DNA from: UBA6921 sp031370545
Lineage (GTDB): Bacteria > Pseudomonadota > Gammaproteobacteria > SG8-11
DNA length: 13,986 nt
Direction of reading: 5' to 3'
NCBI GenBank assembly: GCA_031370545.1
Contig: JANMQQ010000057.1
Span: 1-13,986, forward strand
Shown: one piece after another, positions 5,802 through 13,565 of the stretch
Numbering within the stretch: position 1 is the stretch's first letter
Layout: every line of letters begins with the position of its first letter
Translations under genes and position numbers: made by a program
The notes under the pieces: model-generated
Seen by the model: the letters and a program-made list of their open reading frames with translations, nothing else
What the model was told of the DNA's origin: nothing
The model's database searches: none

Positions 5802-8626
5802 CACTCGCACGCTTACCACAGTTAAATCGTAGCCTTGTCGGGGCATGGTGCAAGCACGCGATGCTGGCGATGCTTTGTATTGTGTCGTGCTCCTGCGCGC
5901 AGCAAAAATCTGATCTTGACCATGTGCAGCAAGCGAAGCAGTTCCAAGAACACAATCAGTGGCGCGCCGCAGTCATTGAGCTTAAAAACGCATTACAAAA
6001 AAATCCGCAAAATCTCGAAGCGCGTCAGCTGCTCGGCATGATTTATCTCGACGTCGGCGAGGGCGAGCAGGCGGAAAAAGAATTGCGACGTGCGGCCGAG
6101 GCGGGCAGCTCCAAGGGACAATTTTCTGCGCCCATCGCGCGTGCGATGTTGATGCAACGGCAGCATGAAAAATTGTTGGCCGAATTTTCGCCACCGCGTT
6201 TTGATGACCGGGATGTTTCAGCCGAGCTTTGGGGCTTGCGTGCCGAAGCCTGGGCCGGTCTCGGCAAATTTGAGCCTGCGCAAGCTGCAATCACACAGGC
6301 AATAAGTCAAGACCCCGTGCCGGTGCCGGTGATGCTCAGCGCGGCACGTGTGGCGTTGGCGCGCGGCATGGCGGCAGAAGCTCACGACTGGGCGCGCCGA
6401 GCTCAGGAACGCGCGCCTGACGATCCGAACGTCTGGCTGTTGAGTGGTGATCTGGCCTTTGTCGCGGGCAAGCATGAGGAGGCGGTGCAGGGCTACCAGC
6501 GCACACTCGATCTCGATCAGCGCCAGATGTTGACACAGCGCAACCTGCGCGCGCGCGTGGGGATGGTATTCGCACTATTGGCGCAAGGCCAGCAAGACGC
6601 AGCGTTACCGCATATCGAACAATTGCTGGCTGCGAATCCGAAGCACTTTCTGAGCAATTATCTGCGCGGGCTGGTGGCCTACAAAAAGACCGATTTCAAA
6701 ACCGCACTGGATTATCTGCAACGCAGCAGTCAGAACGCACCGGCCAACAGTCCGGTCACCGCCCTGTTGGGCTCGGTGCATTACGCTATGGGTAATTATC
6801 AACAAGCGGAACTTTACCTGACCCGCTACGTTGATGTCGTGCAGGATGATCTGCCCGCGCGCAAACTGCTTGGCGCGACCCGTCTGAAACTCAATCAACC
6901 GGAAAAAGCCCTGGAAGCCTTGGGAACCGCAACCAATGACTCCAATGATGCCCAGCTGTTGGCGATGCTGGGCGAAGCGGCAGCGATGAGCGGCGAGTTT
7001 CGTACCGGTCGTGACTATTTCAAGCGTGCCCTCAAGGGAGCAACCAACCCCGGCCTGTTGCAAACTCAACTTGCGCAAACCCTGTTGGAGGAGGGCGACT
7101 ACGATCACGCAATTGCCGAATTGCAACGTGCTGCGCAAGACACGCATGCCGAAAAGCGCGCCAAGATTCTTACTGTGATGGCGTATCTGCGCAAAGGTGA
7201 TGTGGCTGCCGCATTGAAGGCAGCGCAAGCGTTGGTTGCAGAAAAACCCACCGATCCGGAAATGGCCAACTTGCTGGGTGGTGTCTATCTGGCAAAGAAG
7301 GATTTCAAGGCAGCGCGCGATCAGTTTCAGCAAGCATTGAAGTTACAAGCGAAATTCGTCCCTGCCTTAATGAACCTGGCAACCTTGGACTGGCGTGAGA
7401 AAAATCCTGCGGCGGCGCGTGCGCAGTTTTCCAAAGTGCTCGAGCTTGACCCAAAGCATCAGGTTGCCATGCTGTCGCTGGCGCAAATTGAACGTGAGGA
7501 AAATCATCCGACCATCGCTGTTGATTGGTTGGAGAAGGCGCGTGCGGCCGACCCGTCCGCCGTAGAACCACGCCTGTTGCTTGCCCAGCATTATTTGCGC
7601 AGCGGCATGCTGGAGAAAGCTGACGGCTTCGTTCAAGAAGCGGTTGCATTACGGTCCTCACATCCCACGGTGCTGTCCGTGCTGGCTGATTTGCAATTGG
7701 CGCGGCAGCAATACACGCAAGCGGCGGTGACGCTCGAAGCGTTAATAAAAGCCCAACCGAACGATGTGAATGCGCATTTTCGTCTGGGGCAAACGCGTGC
7801 GTATTTACGCCAGTATGCACTGGCGCGCAGCAGCCTGCGCCAGGCCATGACATTAGCTCCGAATGCGGCAGCAATTGTCGCGGCGCTGGCTTCGCTGGAA
7901 GTCCGGCTGACCAATTTCAGCGCGGCGCTCGAACTGGCGGACGACTACATCAAGAAGCATCCTGCTGCAGCAGAAGGTTACACCGTGCGCGGTGACGTGC
8001 TGGTGGCGCAAGGACATTACGACGCGGCAGACCAGGCCTATGTGCGTGCCATTAAAATCCAGTCGACGGCGGTCTTGACACTTAAACGTTTTCGCGCGCG
8101 CAGCAAACTGCCCGGGGCCAATGGTGCTTTGGAACTGTTGCAAACCTGGTTGGAGTCGCACCCGCAAGACGACGTGGTACGGCTGGCGCTGGCAGAGGCT
8201 TACCGGACTGCGGGGCGCTTCGCGGAGGCCGTCGATATTTACAATAAGATGCTGGCGGCTAGGCCGAACCAGGTATCGGTTTTAAATAATCTGGCGCTCA
8301 CCTATTTGTCAAGCAAGGACCCGCGCGCCATCGCCACGGCAGAAACGGCGTATAACTTGGCGCCGCAACATCCGTTCGTTGCCGATACCTATGGTTGGGT
8401 GTTGCTGCAATCCGGCGACGCAAAAAAATCCAAACCGATTCTGGAACAAGCCCACGCCAAAATGCCGGAGCAGCTGGATATCCAAAGTCATCTGGCGATC
8501 AGTCTGGAGCAAAACGGCGAACCTGAGCGCGCGCGCGAATTATTGGTACAAGCGCTGAAAGGCAAGCAATCGTTCGAAGCACGGTCCGTCGCCGAAGCCG
8601 CGCTTGCGCGCTTGCAGTTGCGGTAG
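5798..8626 (+). CDS. prsT: PEP-CTERM system TPR-repeat lipoprotein PrsT
   Basis: Predicted lipoprotein of 942 residues, close to the usual family length. A hydrophobic segment (about 20-30) ends in a lipobox-like IVSC with Cys31, followed by SCAQQKSD. The rest is almost wholly tetratricopeptide repeats of about 34 residues, recognisable by the recurring pattern of Leu/Gly/Ala positions (for example AREL-type helices and A-x-x-x-Y/F-x-x-A-L). I estimate around twenty repeats. It should act as a long periplasmic or outer-membrane-anchored scaffold; related TPR proteins in other EPS systems bridge synthase and export parts. The start ATG overlaps the prsR stop by 4 bases, pointing to translational coupling. 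Cys31 is followed by Ser then Cys33, so the lipidated residue should be confirmed. The substrate or partner of the repeats is unknown. Confidence 0.93.
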   Translation: MTLARLPQLNRSLVGAWCKHAMLAMLCIVSCSCAQQKSDLDHVQQAKQFQEHNQWRAAVIELKNALQKNPQNLEARQLLGMIYLDVGEGEQAEKELRRAAEAGSSKGQFSAPIARAMLMQRQHEKLLAEFSPPRFDDRDVSAELWGLRAEAWAGLGKFEPAQAAITQAISQDPVPVPVMLSAARVALARGMAAEAHDWARRAQERAPDDPNVWLLSGDLAFVAGKHEEAVQGYQRTLDLDQRQMLTQRNLRARVGMVFALLAQGQQDAALPHIEQLLAANPKHFLSNYLRGLVAYKKTDFKTALDYLQRSSQNAPANSPVTALLGSVHYAMGNYQQAELYLTRYVDVVQDDLPARKLLGATRLKLNQPEKALEALGTATNDSNDAQLLAMLGEAAAMSGEFRTGRDYFKRALKGATNPGLLQTQLAQTLLEEGDYDHAIAELQRAAQDTHAEKRAKILTVMAYLRKGDVAAALKAAQALVAEKPTDPEMANLLGGVYLAKKDFKAARDQFQQALKLQAKFVPALMNLATLDWREKNPAAARAQFSKVLELDPKHQVAMLSLAQIEREENHPTIAVDWLEKARAADPSAVEPRLLLAQHYLRSGMLEKADGFVQEAVALRSSHPTVLSVLADLQLARQQYTQAAVTLEALIKAQPNDVNAHFRLGQTRAYLRQYALARSSLRQAMTLAPNAAAIVAALASLEVRLTNFSAALELADDYIKKHPAAAEGYTVRGDVLVAQGHYDAADQAYVRAIKIQSTAVLTLKRFRARSKLPGANGALELLQTWLESHPQDDVVRLALAEAYRTAGRFAEAVDIYNKMLAARPNQVSVLNNLALTYLSSKDPRAIATAETAYNLAPQHPFVADTYGWVLLQSGDAKKSKPILEQAHAKMPEQLDIQSHLAISLEQNGEPERARELLVQALKGKQSFEARSVAEAALARLQLR

Positions 8627-8844
8627 GAAAACTCGTCTGATAATGGGGCCCGGTTTAACGATGATGTACGCCGTGGAGTCAGAGGGTTGAGTAGAAGGCC
8701 GGGGGTTACTGCGCATGACATTTTCCTTCCCGTTCGCCGCCACGGCAGCTCCAAGCAGTGACAAATGGAAGGGGCGCATGCGGAACTAGTTTTACCTGAA
8801 TCGCTACTTTCACAGCGCCTCTTCTGCACAGCTACGGAATCCAC
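8627..8844. other. Convergent spacer between prsT and the copper operon
   Basis: These 218 bases lie between the stop codons of the two modules. I see no gene, no insertion sequence end and no hairpin with a T-run in either direction. Minor items are a GGGCCC palindrome near 8646, CGCATGCG at 8775-8782, and a distant GCCGTGG/CCACGGC pair. It marks the border between two functionally unrelated modules. Confidence 0.6.
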
Positions 8845-9864
8845 TCACAGCATATATTGATATCCCAGGCTCAAAAGCCATTGGGTCTTGAGCTGGGGGC
8901 CATTCAAATTCTGATACACAGGCGCACCCACTTCAAATTTCACGAGATGGTTCTTAACGGGCTGGACATTGATACCGACCAGGGCATCCACACGCTTACC
9001 GCCTTGTGCATTCGGGTCGCCATCGGGCGACATCATGGGATCGATTGCTGGGTCTTGACCTTTAATCTTTCCCCACTTCGCTGCCGCCAAACGGCCCTGG
9101 AGCTGTACTTGGTCATTAATCCAATACCGTGTCTTGGCGGAAATGTCGAAACGATTCCCTAAAGCATAATCGTTGTTGTTCTTACCCATGCGGTAGGTAA
9201 AGCTACCCTCAGCGCCCCATTCCCACGCTCCGCTGGTAGACAGGTAGGTAATACCCGGCACCATATCGTAGGTACCCGAGCCAAGTTGCACGGTATACGG
9301 AAAACGGGTTTTGATATTCATCATGGTGCCTTCTTGATTAATATCCCCGGTGGGTATGCTCAACCCCATGCTTAGTTTCACAGCAGGGTTCAGCGAATAT
9401 TCCGCTCCTAGCATCGAATCCCCCAAACCACTGGTTTTGATACGGTCGACCAAGGAGTCCAAGCCTTCATACATCACCATATTTTTATCGTTATTCAAAT
9501 AATTCAGCATACCCATGATGGAAAGACTATCGGAGATGCTCCGCATGGCCATCAGCATGTGCATGTCCGTGGTCATTTTGACAGGCGCCATCAGGTACTC
9601 CTTACCGGCGGCCGGGGCCGGTGGCCCCATCATGCTCATGTCGGAACCTGAAATGTCGCGTGCTGACACTTTATTGGAGCCGTCCAATAATCCTTCCATG
9701 CTCATGCGCATCCAGCGGTACTCGAACATCCACTGATTTTTTTGACTGTGCATCATTGTCATGTCGTGACCCGCCTTGGAATCACGCGCCGAGTCATCCG
9801 CCTTCGCGGCTCCGGCGACTATCGCCCCCATTAGACCTATTGCTGTGATGCTACTCATTTTCAT
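8845..9864 (-). CDS. Met-rich predicted outer-membrane beta-barrel (MetA-pathway-type transporter family)
   Basis: Last gene of the leftward copper operon, 339 residues. A signal peptide (1-22, AKA before Asp23) is followed by a Met-rich region: I count about 20 Met between residues 23 and 135 (clusters such as DMTMMH, WMRMSM, DMHMLMAM). The C-terminal two thirds have alternating hydrophobic strands and motifs like GLGDSMLGAEY and SMGLSIPTGD, typical of the beta-barrel family labelled 'putative MetA-pathway of phenol degradation'. It ends YQYML, so the last residue is Leu rather than the usual aromatic. AGGAG lies 6 bases before the start codon. The Met clusters and neighbours suggest copper(I) contact at the outer membrane; the family name itself says little, and phenol breakdown is not implied. 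Transport function is inferred only. Confidence 0.75.
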   Translation of the reverse strand: MKMSSITAIGLMGAIVAGAAKADDSARDSKAGHDMTMMHSQKNQWMFEYRWMRMSMEGLLDGSNKVSARDISGSDMSMMGPPAPAAGKEYLMAPVKMTTDMHMLMAMRSISDSLSIMGMLNYLNNDKNMVMYEGLDSLVDRIKTSGLGDSMLGAEYSLNPAVKLSMGLSIPTGDINQEGTMMNIKTRFPYTVQLGSGTYDMVPGITYLSTSGAWEWGAEGSFTYRMGKNNNDYALGNRFDISAKTRYWINDQVQLQGRLAAAKWGKIKGQDPAIDPMMSPDGDPNAQGGKRVDALVGINVQPVKNHLVKFEVGAPVYQNLNGPQLKTQWLLSLGYQYML

Positions 9865-9902
9865 AACCTGCTCCTGTTTTCATACAATGAAATATTCTTC
9901 AA

Positions 9903-9929
9903 TTTCCCTGCGGGAAACGATGGTTTCTC
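9903..9929 (-). repeat. Overlapping, mutually exclusive small hairpins upstream of the barrel gene
   Basis: TTTCCC (9903-9908) pairs perfectly with GGGAAA (9912-9917) around a 3-base loop. The same GGGAAAC (9912-9918) can instead pair with GTTTCTC (9923-9929, one G:T) around GATG. The two forms cannot coexist. They sit in the 112-base gap after the cusF-like gene. No T-run follows, so a terminator is not supported; an mRNA processing or stability element is conceivable. Confidence 0.3.
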
Positions 9930-9976
9930 CGGCCTTTATTCCACGGGTGGTGGCTGCGCAGAGCATGCATGCCCCT

Positions 9977-10360
9977 TTAATTTTGGACGGGTTTTTCGAG
10001 GGGTTTAATACTCGTAATGAGGTAGGCGTCGCCCCTTTTTTGTAGGTCGAACTCCACTTGCGCACCGGGTTTTATATTTTTTAACAAGGCGGGGTTTTGC
10101 ACCGGAAAACCCATGGTCATGTTTTTCCAGCCTAAACTTTCGATGGGCTCATGGCTAAGATTTACTTTGCCGGTCGTGACATCCACAGAATTAACGGTGC
10201 CTTGTCCGTGGTGGGTCGGGGTTGTTGCATCTTGGGTTTTCTCTTTTGAGCTGGGCATGGCGCTCTCTTTCATGCCGGACATATTGTGCATGGCTTCATC
10301 GGCCTGGACGGAAACACTTAAAAAGAGTGTCAGTGCAAGGACGCTAGGTAATGTTTTCAT
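9977..10360 (-). CDS. CusF-family periplasmic copper-binding protein
   Basis: 127 residues with a signal peptide (about 1-20, SVQA before Asp21), a Met/His-containing linker (MHNMSGMKESAM) and a small OB-fold-like CusF domain (about 52-121). The four metal ligands of E. coli CusF have clear counterparts: His70 in NLSHEP, Trp78, Met81 and Met83 in GWKNMTM. Copper(I) or silver(I) should be held by His plus two Met with the Trp stacking on the metal. In the known Cus system CusF hands metal to the CusCBA pump; here only a TolC-like protein is visible, so the acceptor is uncertain. AAGGAG (complement of 10367-10372) lies 6 bases before the ATG and is partly inside a GGAGCTCC palindrome (10363-10370). 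A 71-base gap separates it from the oxidase gene, with no terminator. Confidence 0.88.
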   Translation of the reverse strand: MKTLPSVLALTLFLSVSVQADEAMHNMSGMKESAMPSSKEKTQDATTPTHHGQGTVNSVDVTTGKVNLSHEPIESLGWKNMTMGFPVQNPALLKNIKPGAQVEFDLQKRGDAYLITSIKPLEKPVQN

Positions 10361-10431
10361 GTGGAGCTCCTTAGTGAGTGTTGTTAAACAAATACAATGC
10401 GGTCGGAATTTTCTTCGAAGAGTCTGTTGGT

Positions 10432-11727
10432 TTATTTCTCCTTTAGTTCATAGGCAACCGTGCCTGGGGGATGTTGATACCAGCCCGGATCGCGATAATC
10501 GCCAGGCGCAATATCCGCGCGTATTTTCACAACTGTGAGCATGCCGCCCATCTCGATCGGTCCGAAGGGCCCGTTCCCCGTCGCCATGGGCAAGGTATTT
10601 TCCGGCAGGGGCATCCCCATGTCTTGCATCATGCCCATATCACCCATGCCGCTTTCACCCATGGCCATGTAATCGGGCAATAGCGCGCCGACTTTTTTGG
10701 CCACGTCTTTTTGATCAACGCCCAACATATTAGGAACGGTGTGACCCATGGCGTTCATGGTGTGATGCGACTTATGGCAATGAAATGCCCAGTCGCCTGG
10801 ATTGTCGGCGATGAACTCGATGACCCGGATGCTGCCCACCGGCACATTCGTCGTCACCTCCGGCCACAGCGCCGACGGCGGCAGCCACCCGCCATCGGTG
10901 CCGGTGACATGGAAGTTGTGACCGTGCAAGTGAATGGGGTGCGAGGTCATGCTGAGATTGGCGAGGCGGATGCGCACCCGGTCGCCCAGGCGCATCACGA
11001 GGGGGTCGATGCCCGGAAAAATACGGCTGTTGAAGGTCCACATATTGAAGTCGAGCATTTCCGCCGGGTTCGGCGTGTAAGTGCCAGGATCGACATCCCA
11101 TGCATGCAGCATGATGCAAAAATCGCGGTCGATATGTGGCGCAGGCGGGGTGCGCGGATGGATGATGAACATGCCCATCATGCCCAAGGCCATTTGCAAC
11201 ATCTCATCCGAATGCGAATGGTACATAAACGTGCCGTTTTGCCGCAGCGTGAACTCATACACAAAGGTTTTGCCCGGCGGAATATGCGGCTGGTTTAACC
11301 CGGCGACACCGTCCATGCCACTGGGCAAAAAAATGCCATGCCAGTGGACCGAGGTGGGCTCCGGGAGATTATTGGTCACCAAAATACGCACGCGATCCCC
11401 TTCCAGCGCCTCGATGGTCGGGCCGGGGGTCTGGCCGTTGTAGCCCCAACAGTTCACCACCATGCCCGGCGCGAACTCGCGCTTCACCGGTTCGGCGATG
11501 AGCTGAAATACCTTTACGCCATTGTCCATGTGCCACGGCAAGGTGCTCCCATTAGGAGTCACCACCGGCGTATACCGCGCGCTTTTCGATAGTGTTTCCG
11601 CCCCGCTTTTTGATGCGGGCTGGGATGTGCGCGGCGGCGCTGAGGCGGTGCGTGCGGTAGCCACCGCCGGTGCACCCACTAGCATCGCGGCACTGGCCAG
11701 CAGCATGTCACGTCGAGAAATTTTCAT
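10432..11727 (-). CDS. Tat-exported multicopper oxidase, two-domain-like, Met-rich C-terminus
   Basis: 431 residues from the ATG at 11727. The N-terminus KISRRDMLLASAAM is a twin-arginine signal, so it is exported folded with copper. All ligand motifs are present: H128-W-H130-G, H170-S-H172, H263-P-I-H266-L-H268, and H316-C-H318-x3-H322-x4-M327. Only about 90 residues separate HSH from HPIHLH, against about 300 in three-domain CueO/CopA enzymes. This fits a two-domain oxidase with the type 1 copper in domain 2. A Met-rich stretch (354-381, with GMGDMGMMQDMGM) follows the last ligand motif. Likely role: oxidation of toxic Cu(I) to Cu(II) in the periplasm. AGGAG (complement of 11738-11742) lies 10 bases before the ATG, which is 2 bases after the stop of the TolC-like gene. 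An in-frame upstream extension to 11850 would lose the Tat signal and overlap that gene, so it is rejected. Confidence 0.9.
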   Translation of the reverse strand: MKISRRDMLLASAAMLVGAPAVATARTASAPPRTSQPASKSGAETLSKSARYTPVVTPNGSTLPWHMDNGVKVFQLIAEPVKREFAPGMVVNCWGYNGQTPGPTIEALEGDRVRILVTNNLPEPTSVHWHGIFLPSGMDGVAGLNQPHIPPGKTFVYEFTLRQNGTFMYHSHSDEMLQMALGMMGMFIIHPRTPPAPHIDRDFCIMLHAWDVDPGTYTPNPAEMLDFNMWTFNSRIFPGIDPLVMRLGDRVRIRLANLSMTSHPIHLHGHNFHVTGTDGGWLPPSALWPEVTTNVPVGSIRVIEFIADNPGDWAFHCHKSHHTMNAMGHTVPNMLGVDQKDVAKKVGALLPDYMAMGESGMGDMGMMQDMGMPLPENTLPMATGNGPFGPIEMGGMLTVVKIRADIAPGDYRDPGWYQHPPGTVAYELKEK

Positions 11728-11729
11728 TG

Positions 11730-13205
11730 TCAAAGATCTCCTGTGGCATGAGAGGGAGCGGGTATCGGCAGCGTGCTGGCCGCGGGAGGAGCTGCGCTCG
11801 CAGTAAGCCGCATTCCCAATGCCTGCTCTAAATCCGCCTGGGCAATCCAAAAGTCGCGCAGGGTTTGAATGTAGGCGCGTGCGCTGGTGATCTGGTTTTG
11901 TTTGGCGATCAGCAAGTCATACACACCGGCCAGCATGCCGTTGTAACGAAACTGGGTTTCTTGAACGATGCGTTCATGCAACGGCAGGAGCACGTCGCGC
12001 CGGTATTTGAGTTGATCATGGGTCGCCACCCAGCGGTGACGCGCCGTGCGTACCTGTGAGCGGATATCCACTGCCAAACCGTTCATGCGCTGTTGGGCCG
12101 CGCGCAATTGCGATTGTAATAACGCGATTTTGGCTTGGCCTTGATCGAAAAGCGGCAGACCAAACTCGAGACGCGGCCCGCGCAGCGATTCACCGTCACT
12201 GGTGCGCTGAACGGTAAAACCAATGCCAAAAATACTTAAAACCCGATACTGAGCGCTGGCGTCGAGTGTCATTGCAATCGAATCAATTTCCTTTTTGGCA
12301 GCAATGAGATCCAGGCGTTCTTCAATCGCGCGTGCTTCCAGCCGCTCAAGCGGCGGCAATGTCGCGGGGGGCTCGGCCAGTCTGGGCGGCATATGCCAAG
12401 CGACATCGGTGCCCCATAAACCCAGCAGACGATTCAGTTGTTCACGGTGGCTGTTCAGCTCGGTTTCCTCGCGGGCCAAGTCCAGCACGGCTTGCGCATA
12501 AAAAGTTTGTTGCAGAGTTTGATTGAGCCGGCTAAGCGTCCCGGCCTGCATCTGGAGTTGCGCGAGTTGCGCCGAGGCTTCGGTGGCACCCACCACGGTG
12601 CGAAGTAATTCCAGGGCCTGTTCGTCGCCATTCACGGTGTAATACATCGACTTTACTTCACCAGCAAGCTTCCATACTTGGGCGGAGACTTGAGTCTTAA
12701 CCTGTTCAAAGGAATTGGCCGCCAGACGTTTGCGGGCAGACAGCGTGAAGATATTCAAAAAATCCTCGGCCACGCTAAAAGTACGTTCGGTGCCAATACT
12801 TGAGTTTAATATCTCTGCGCTGAACACCGGGTTGTTCAGCAATCCGGCCTGCACGAAATCGGTTTGCGCAATTCCAAGCCGCTCGTACTCGGCTTGTAGG
12901 GCGCGATTATTTAAGAGTGCAATTTGGACCGCCTCGTCCATGGTCAATTCATCTTGCAACAGCACGCGAACCGCCTGGGTGACGGCTCCTTCTTGATCCG
13001 CTTCCCGCGTCCATTGCACCTTTTGATCGAGGCGCTTGGCCACCTGCTGCTGGACATCCGCAAAGCCCGCCTCGCGTGGAATGCTGGCACAACCGGAGAT
13101 GACCAAAACGCTCAAAGCCAGCGCTGAATAAACCCCGCGTTTCACCTCGCCGGAGTTTGAGCCATTGACTATGACCTGCTTCTTTATAGTATCCGCCACG
13201 ATCAT
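11730..13205 (-). CDS. TolC/CusC-type outer-membrane efflux lipoprotein
   Basis: 491 residues from the ATG at 13205. The hydrophobic stretch YSALALSVLVISGC with lipobox VISGC and Cys39 marks a lipoprotein signal, as in CusC/NodT outer-membrane factors. Two outer-membrane-efflux repeats follow: about 90-275 (DELTMDEAVQIALLNNRAL, later NPVFSAE) and about 295-465 (RLDLIAAKKEID, later GPRLEFGLPLFDQGQAK), each mostly long helices with short strands. It should form the trimeric outer-membrane channel of a tripartite exporter; no pump or adaptor gene is visible here. The ATG overlaps the TGA of the upstream lipoprotein gene (ATGA), suggesting coupled translation. The n-region is unusually long (about 24 residues); a GTG at 13145 would give the more typical MKRGVYSALAL start, so the true start is open. 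The C-terminus is a Pro/Ala-rich tail of about 25 residues. Confidence 0.9.
   Translation of the reverse strand: MIVADTIKKQVIVNGSNSGEVKRGVYSALALSVLVISGCASIPREAGFADVQQQVAKRLDQKVQWTREADQEGAVTQAVRVLLQDELTMDEAVQIALLNNRALQAEYERLGIAQTDFVQAGLLNNPVFSAEILNSSIGTERTFSVAEDFLNIFTLSARKRLAANSFEQVKTQVSAQVWKLAGEVKSMYYTVNGDEQALELLRTVVGATEASAQLAQLQMQAGTLSRLNQTLQQTFYAQAVLDLAREETELNSHREQLNRLLGLWGTDVAWHMPPRLAEPPATLPPLERLEARAIEERLDLIAAKKEIDSIAMTLDASAQYRVLSIFGIGFTVQRTSDGESLRGPRLEFGLPLFDQGQAKIALLQSQLRAAQQRMNGLAVDIRSQVRTARHRWVATHDQLKYRRDVLLPLHERIVQETQFRYNGMLAGVYDLLIAKQNQITSARAYIQTLRDFWIAQADLEQALGMRLTASAAPPAASTLPIPAPSHATGDL
11738..11742 (-). promoter_or_regulatory. Ribosome binding site AGGAG of the oxidase gene
   Basis: Read leftward, AGGAG precedes the ATG at 11727 by 10 bases and lies inside the last codons of the TolC-like gene. 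It fixes the oxidase start at the Tat signal. Confidence 0.6.
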
Positions 13206-13528
13206 TTGGGTGCCCCATGATCCATACCCGGCATCGTGTCTTTATTCATGCCCGGCATCTCCATCCCAGGCATGTCCATGCCCGGCATGTTTTTCATTTG
13301 CATTGCAGGCGGGCTCGCGCTGGGCTGCTTTTTGGGCAACGCAGCATTGGGCTCGGCGCTGAAGCCCTGGTAGGACTGCAGCGTGGTTGAGACCGGCACG
13401 AATGGTGTCTCCATTGCATCCGGATCAGCGGGGCCGCCGCGTGCGAGTGGAGGTGTGATCGCCGCACAGCCAGCCACGAGCAATGTACTCATGGCCAGGG
13501 CCAATAATAGGTAGTGTTGATTACGCAT
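13202..13528 (-). CDS. Small Met-rich lipoprotein with MPGM repeats, function unknown
   Basis: 108 residues. A short signal peptide ends in lipobox LVAGC with Cys21. The mature part has 88 residues with 11 Met. A Pro/Ala-rich low-complexity middle is followed by four MPGM repeats (81-84, 86-89, 91-94, 99-102) and MDHGAPK. There is no Cys other than the lipidated one. Met-rich repeats of this kind bind Cu(I) in several known periplasmic proteins, so a membrane-anchored copper buffer or donor for the neighbouring TolC-like protein or oxidase is a fair inference. I do not recognise a named family. I chose the ATG at 13528 because GGAG lies 4 bases upstream and the signal peptide begins there; the frame stays open to 13597, but this would overlap the preceding gene and hide the signal. 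Its TGA overlaps the next ATG by 4 bases. Confidence 0.8.
   Translation of the reverse strand: MRNQHYLLLALAMSTLLVAGCAAITPPLARGGPADPDAMETPFVPVSTTLQSYQGFSAEPNAALPKKQPSASPPAMQMKNMPGMDMPGMEMPGMNKDTMPGMDHGAPK
13223..13288 (-). repeat. Short repeats encoding four MPGM units
   Basis: The coding DNA repeats variants of an 11-base near-palindrome, ATGCCCGGCAT (13250-13260 and again near 13279-13289), with a diverged copy (CATCCCAGGCAT) between them. The repeat is explained by the protein MPGM units, but the DNA similarity suggests expansion by slippage or duplication. Confidence 0.6.
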
Positions 13529-13565
13529 GCTTCTCCAGTAGTAATAAAGTCTTGACGTGGCGCGC

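Noticed and set aside
8720..8775. Terminator hairpin from CCTTCC and GGAAGG
   Set aside because: The stem is only 6 bp with a loop of about 35 bases and no T-run.
8488..8844. Leftward open frames over the prsT end and the convergent spacer (also 8540-8779)
   Set aside because: They lie largely antisense to the TPR coding region or in the spacer, are rich in Arg/Ser/Cys as shadow frames often are, and show no domain. I could not tie them to any transposase.
9880..10065. Small leftward gene between the cusF-like and barrel genes
   Set aside because: It overlaps the 3' end of the CusF-family gene in another frame, has no ribosome site or family resemblance, and is best explained as a shadow.
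11728..11850. N-terminal extension of the multicopper oxidase
   Set aside because: It would place 41 polar residues before the twin-arginine signal and overlap the TolC-like gene; the ATG at 11727 has a good AGGAG.
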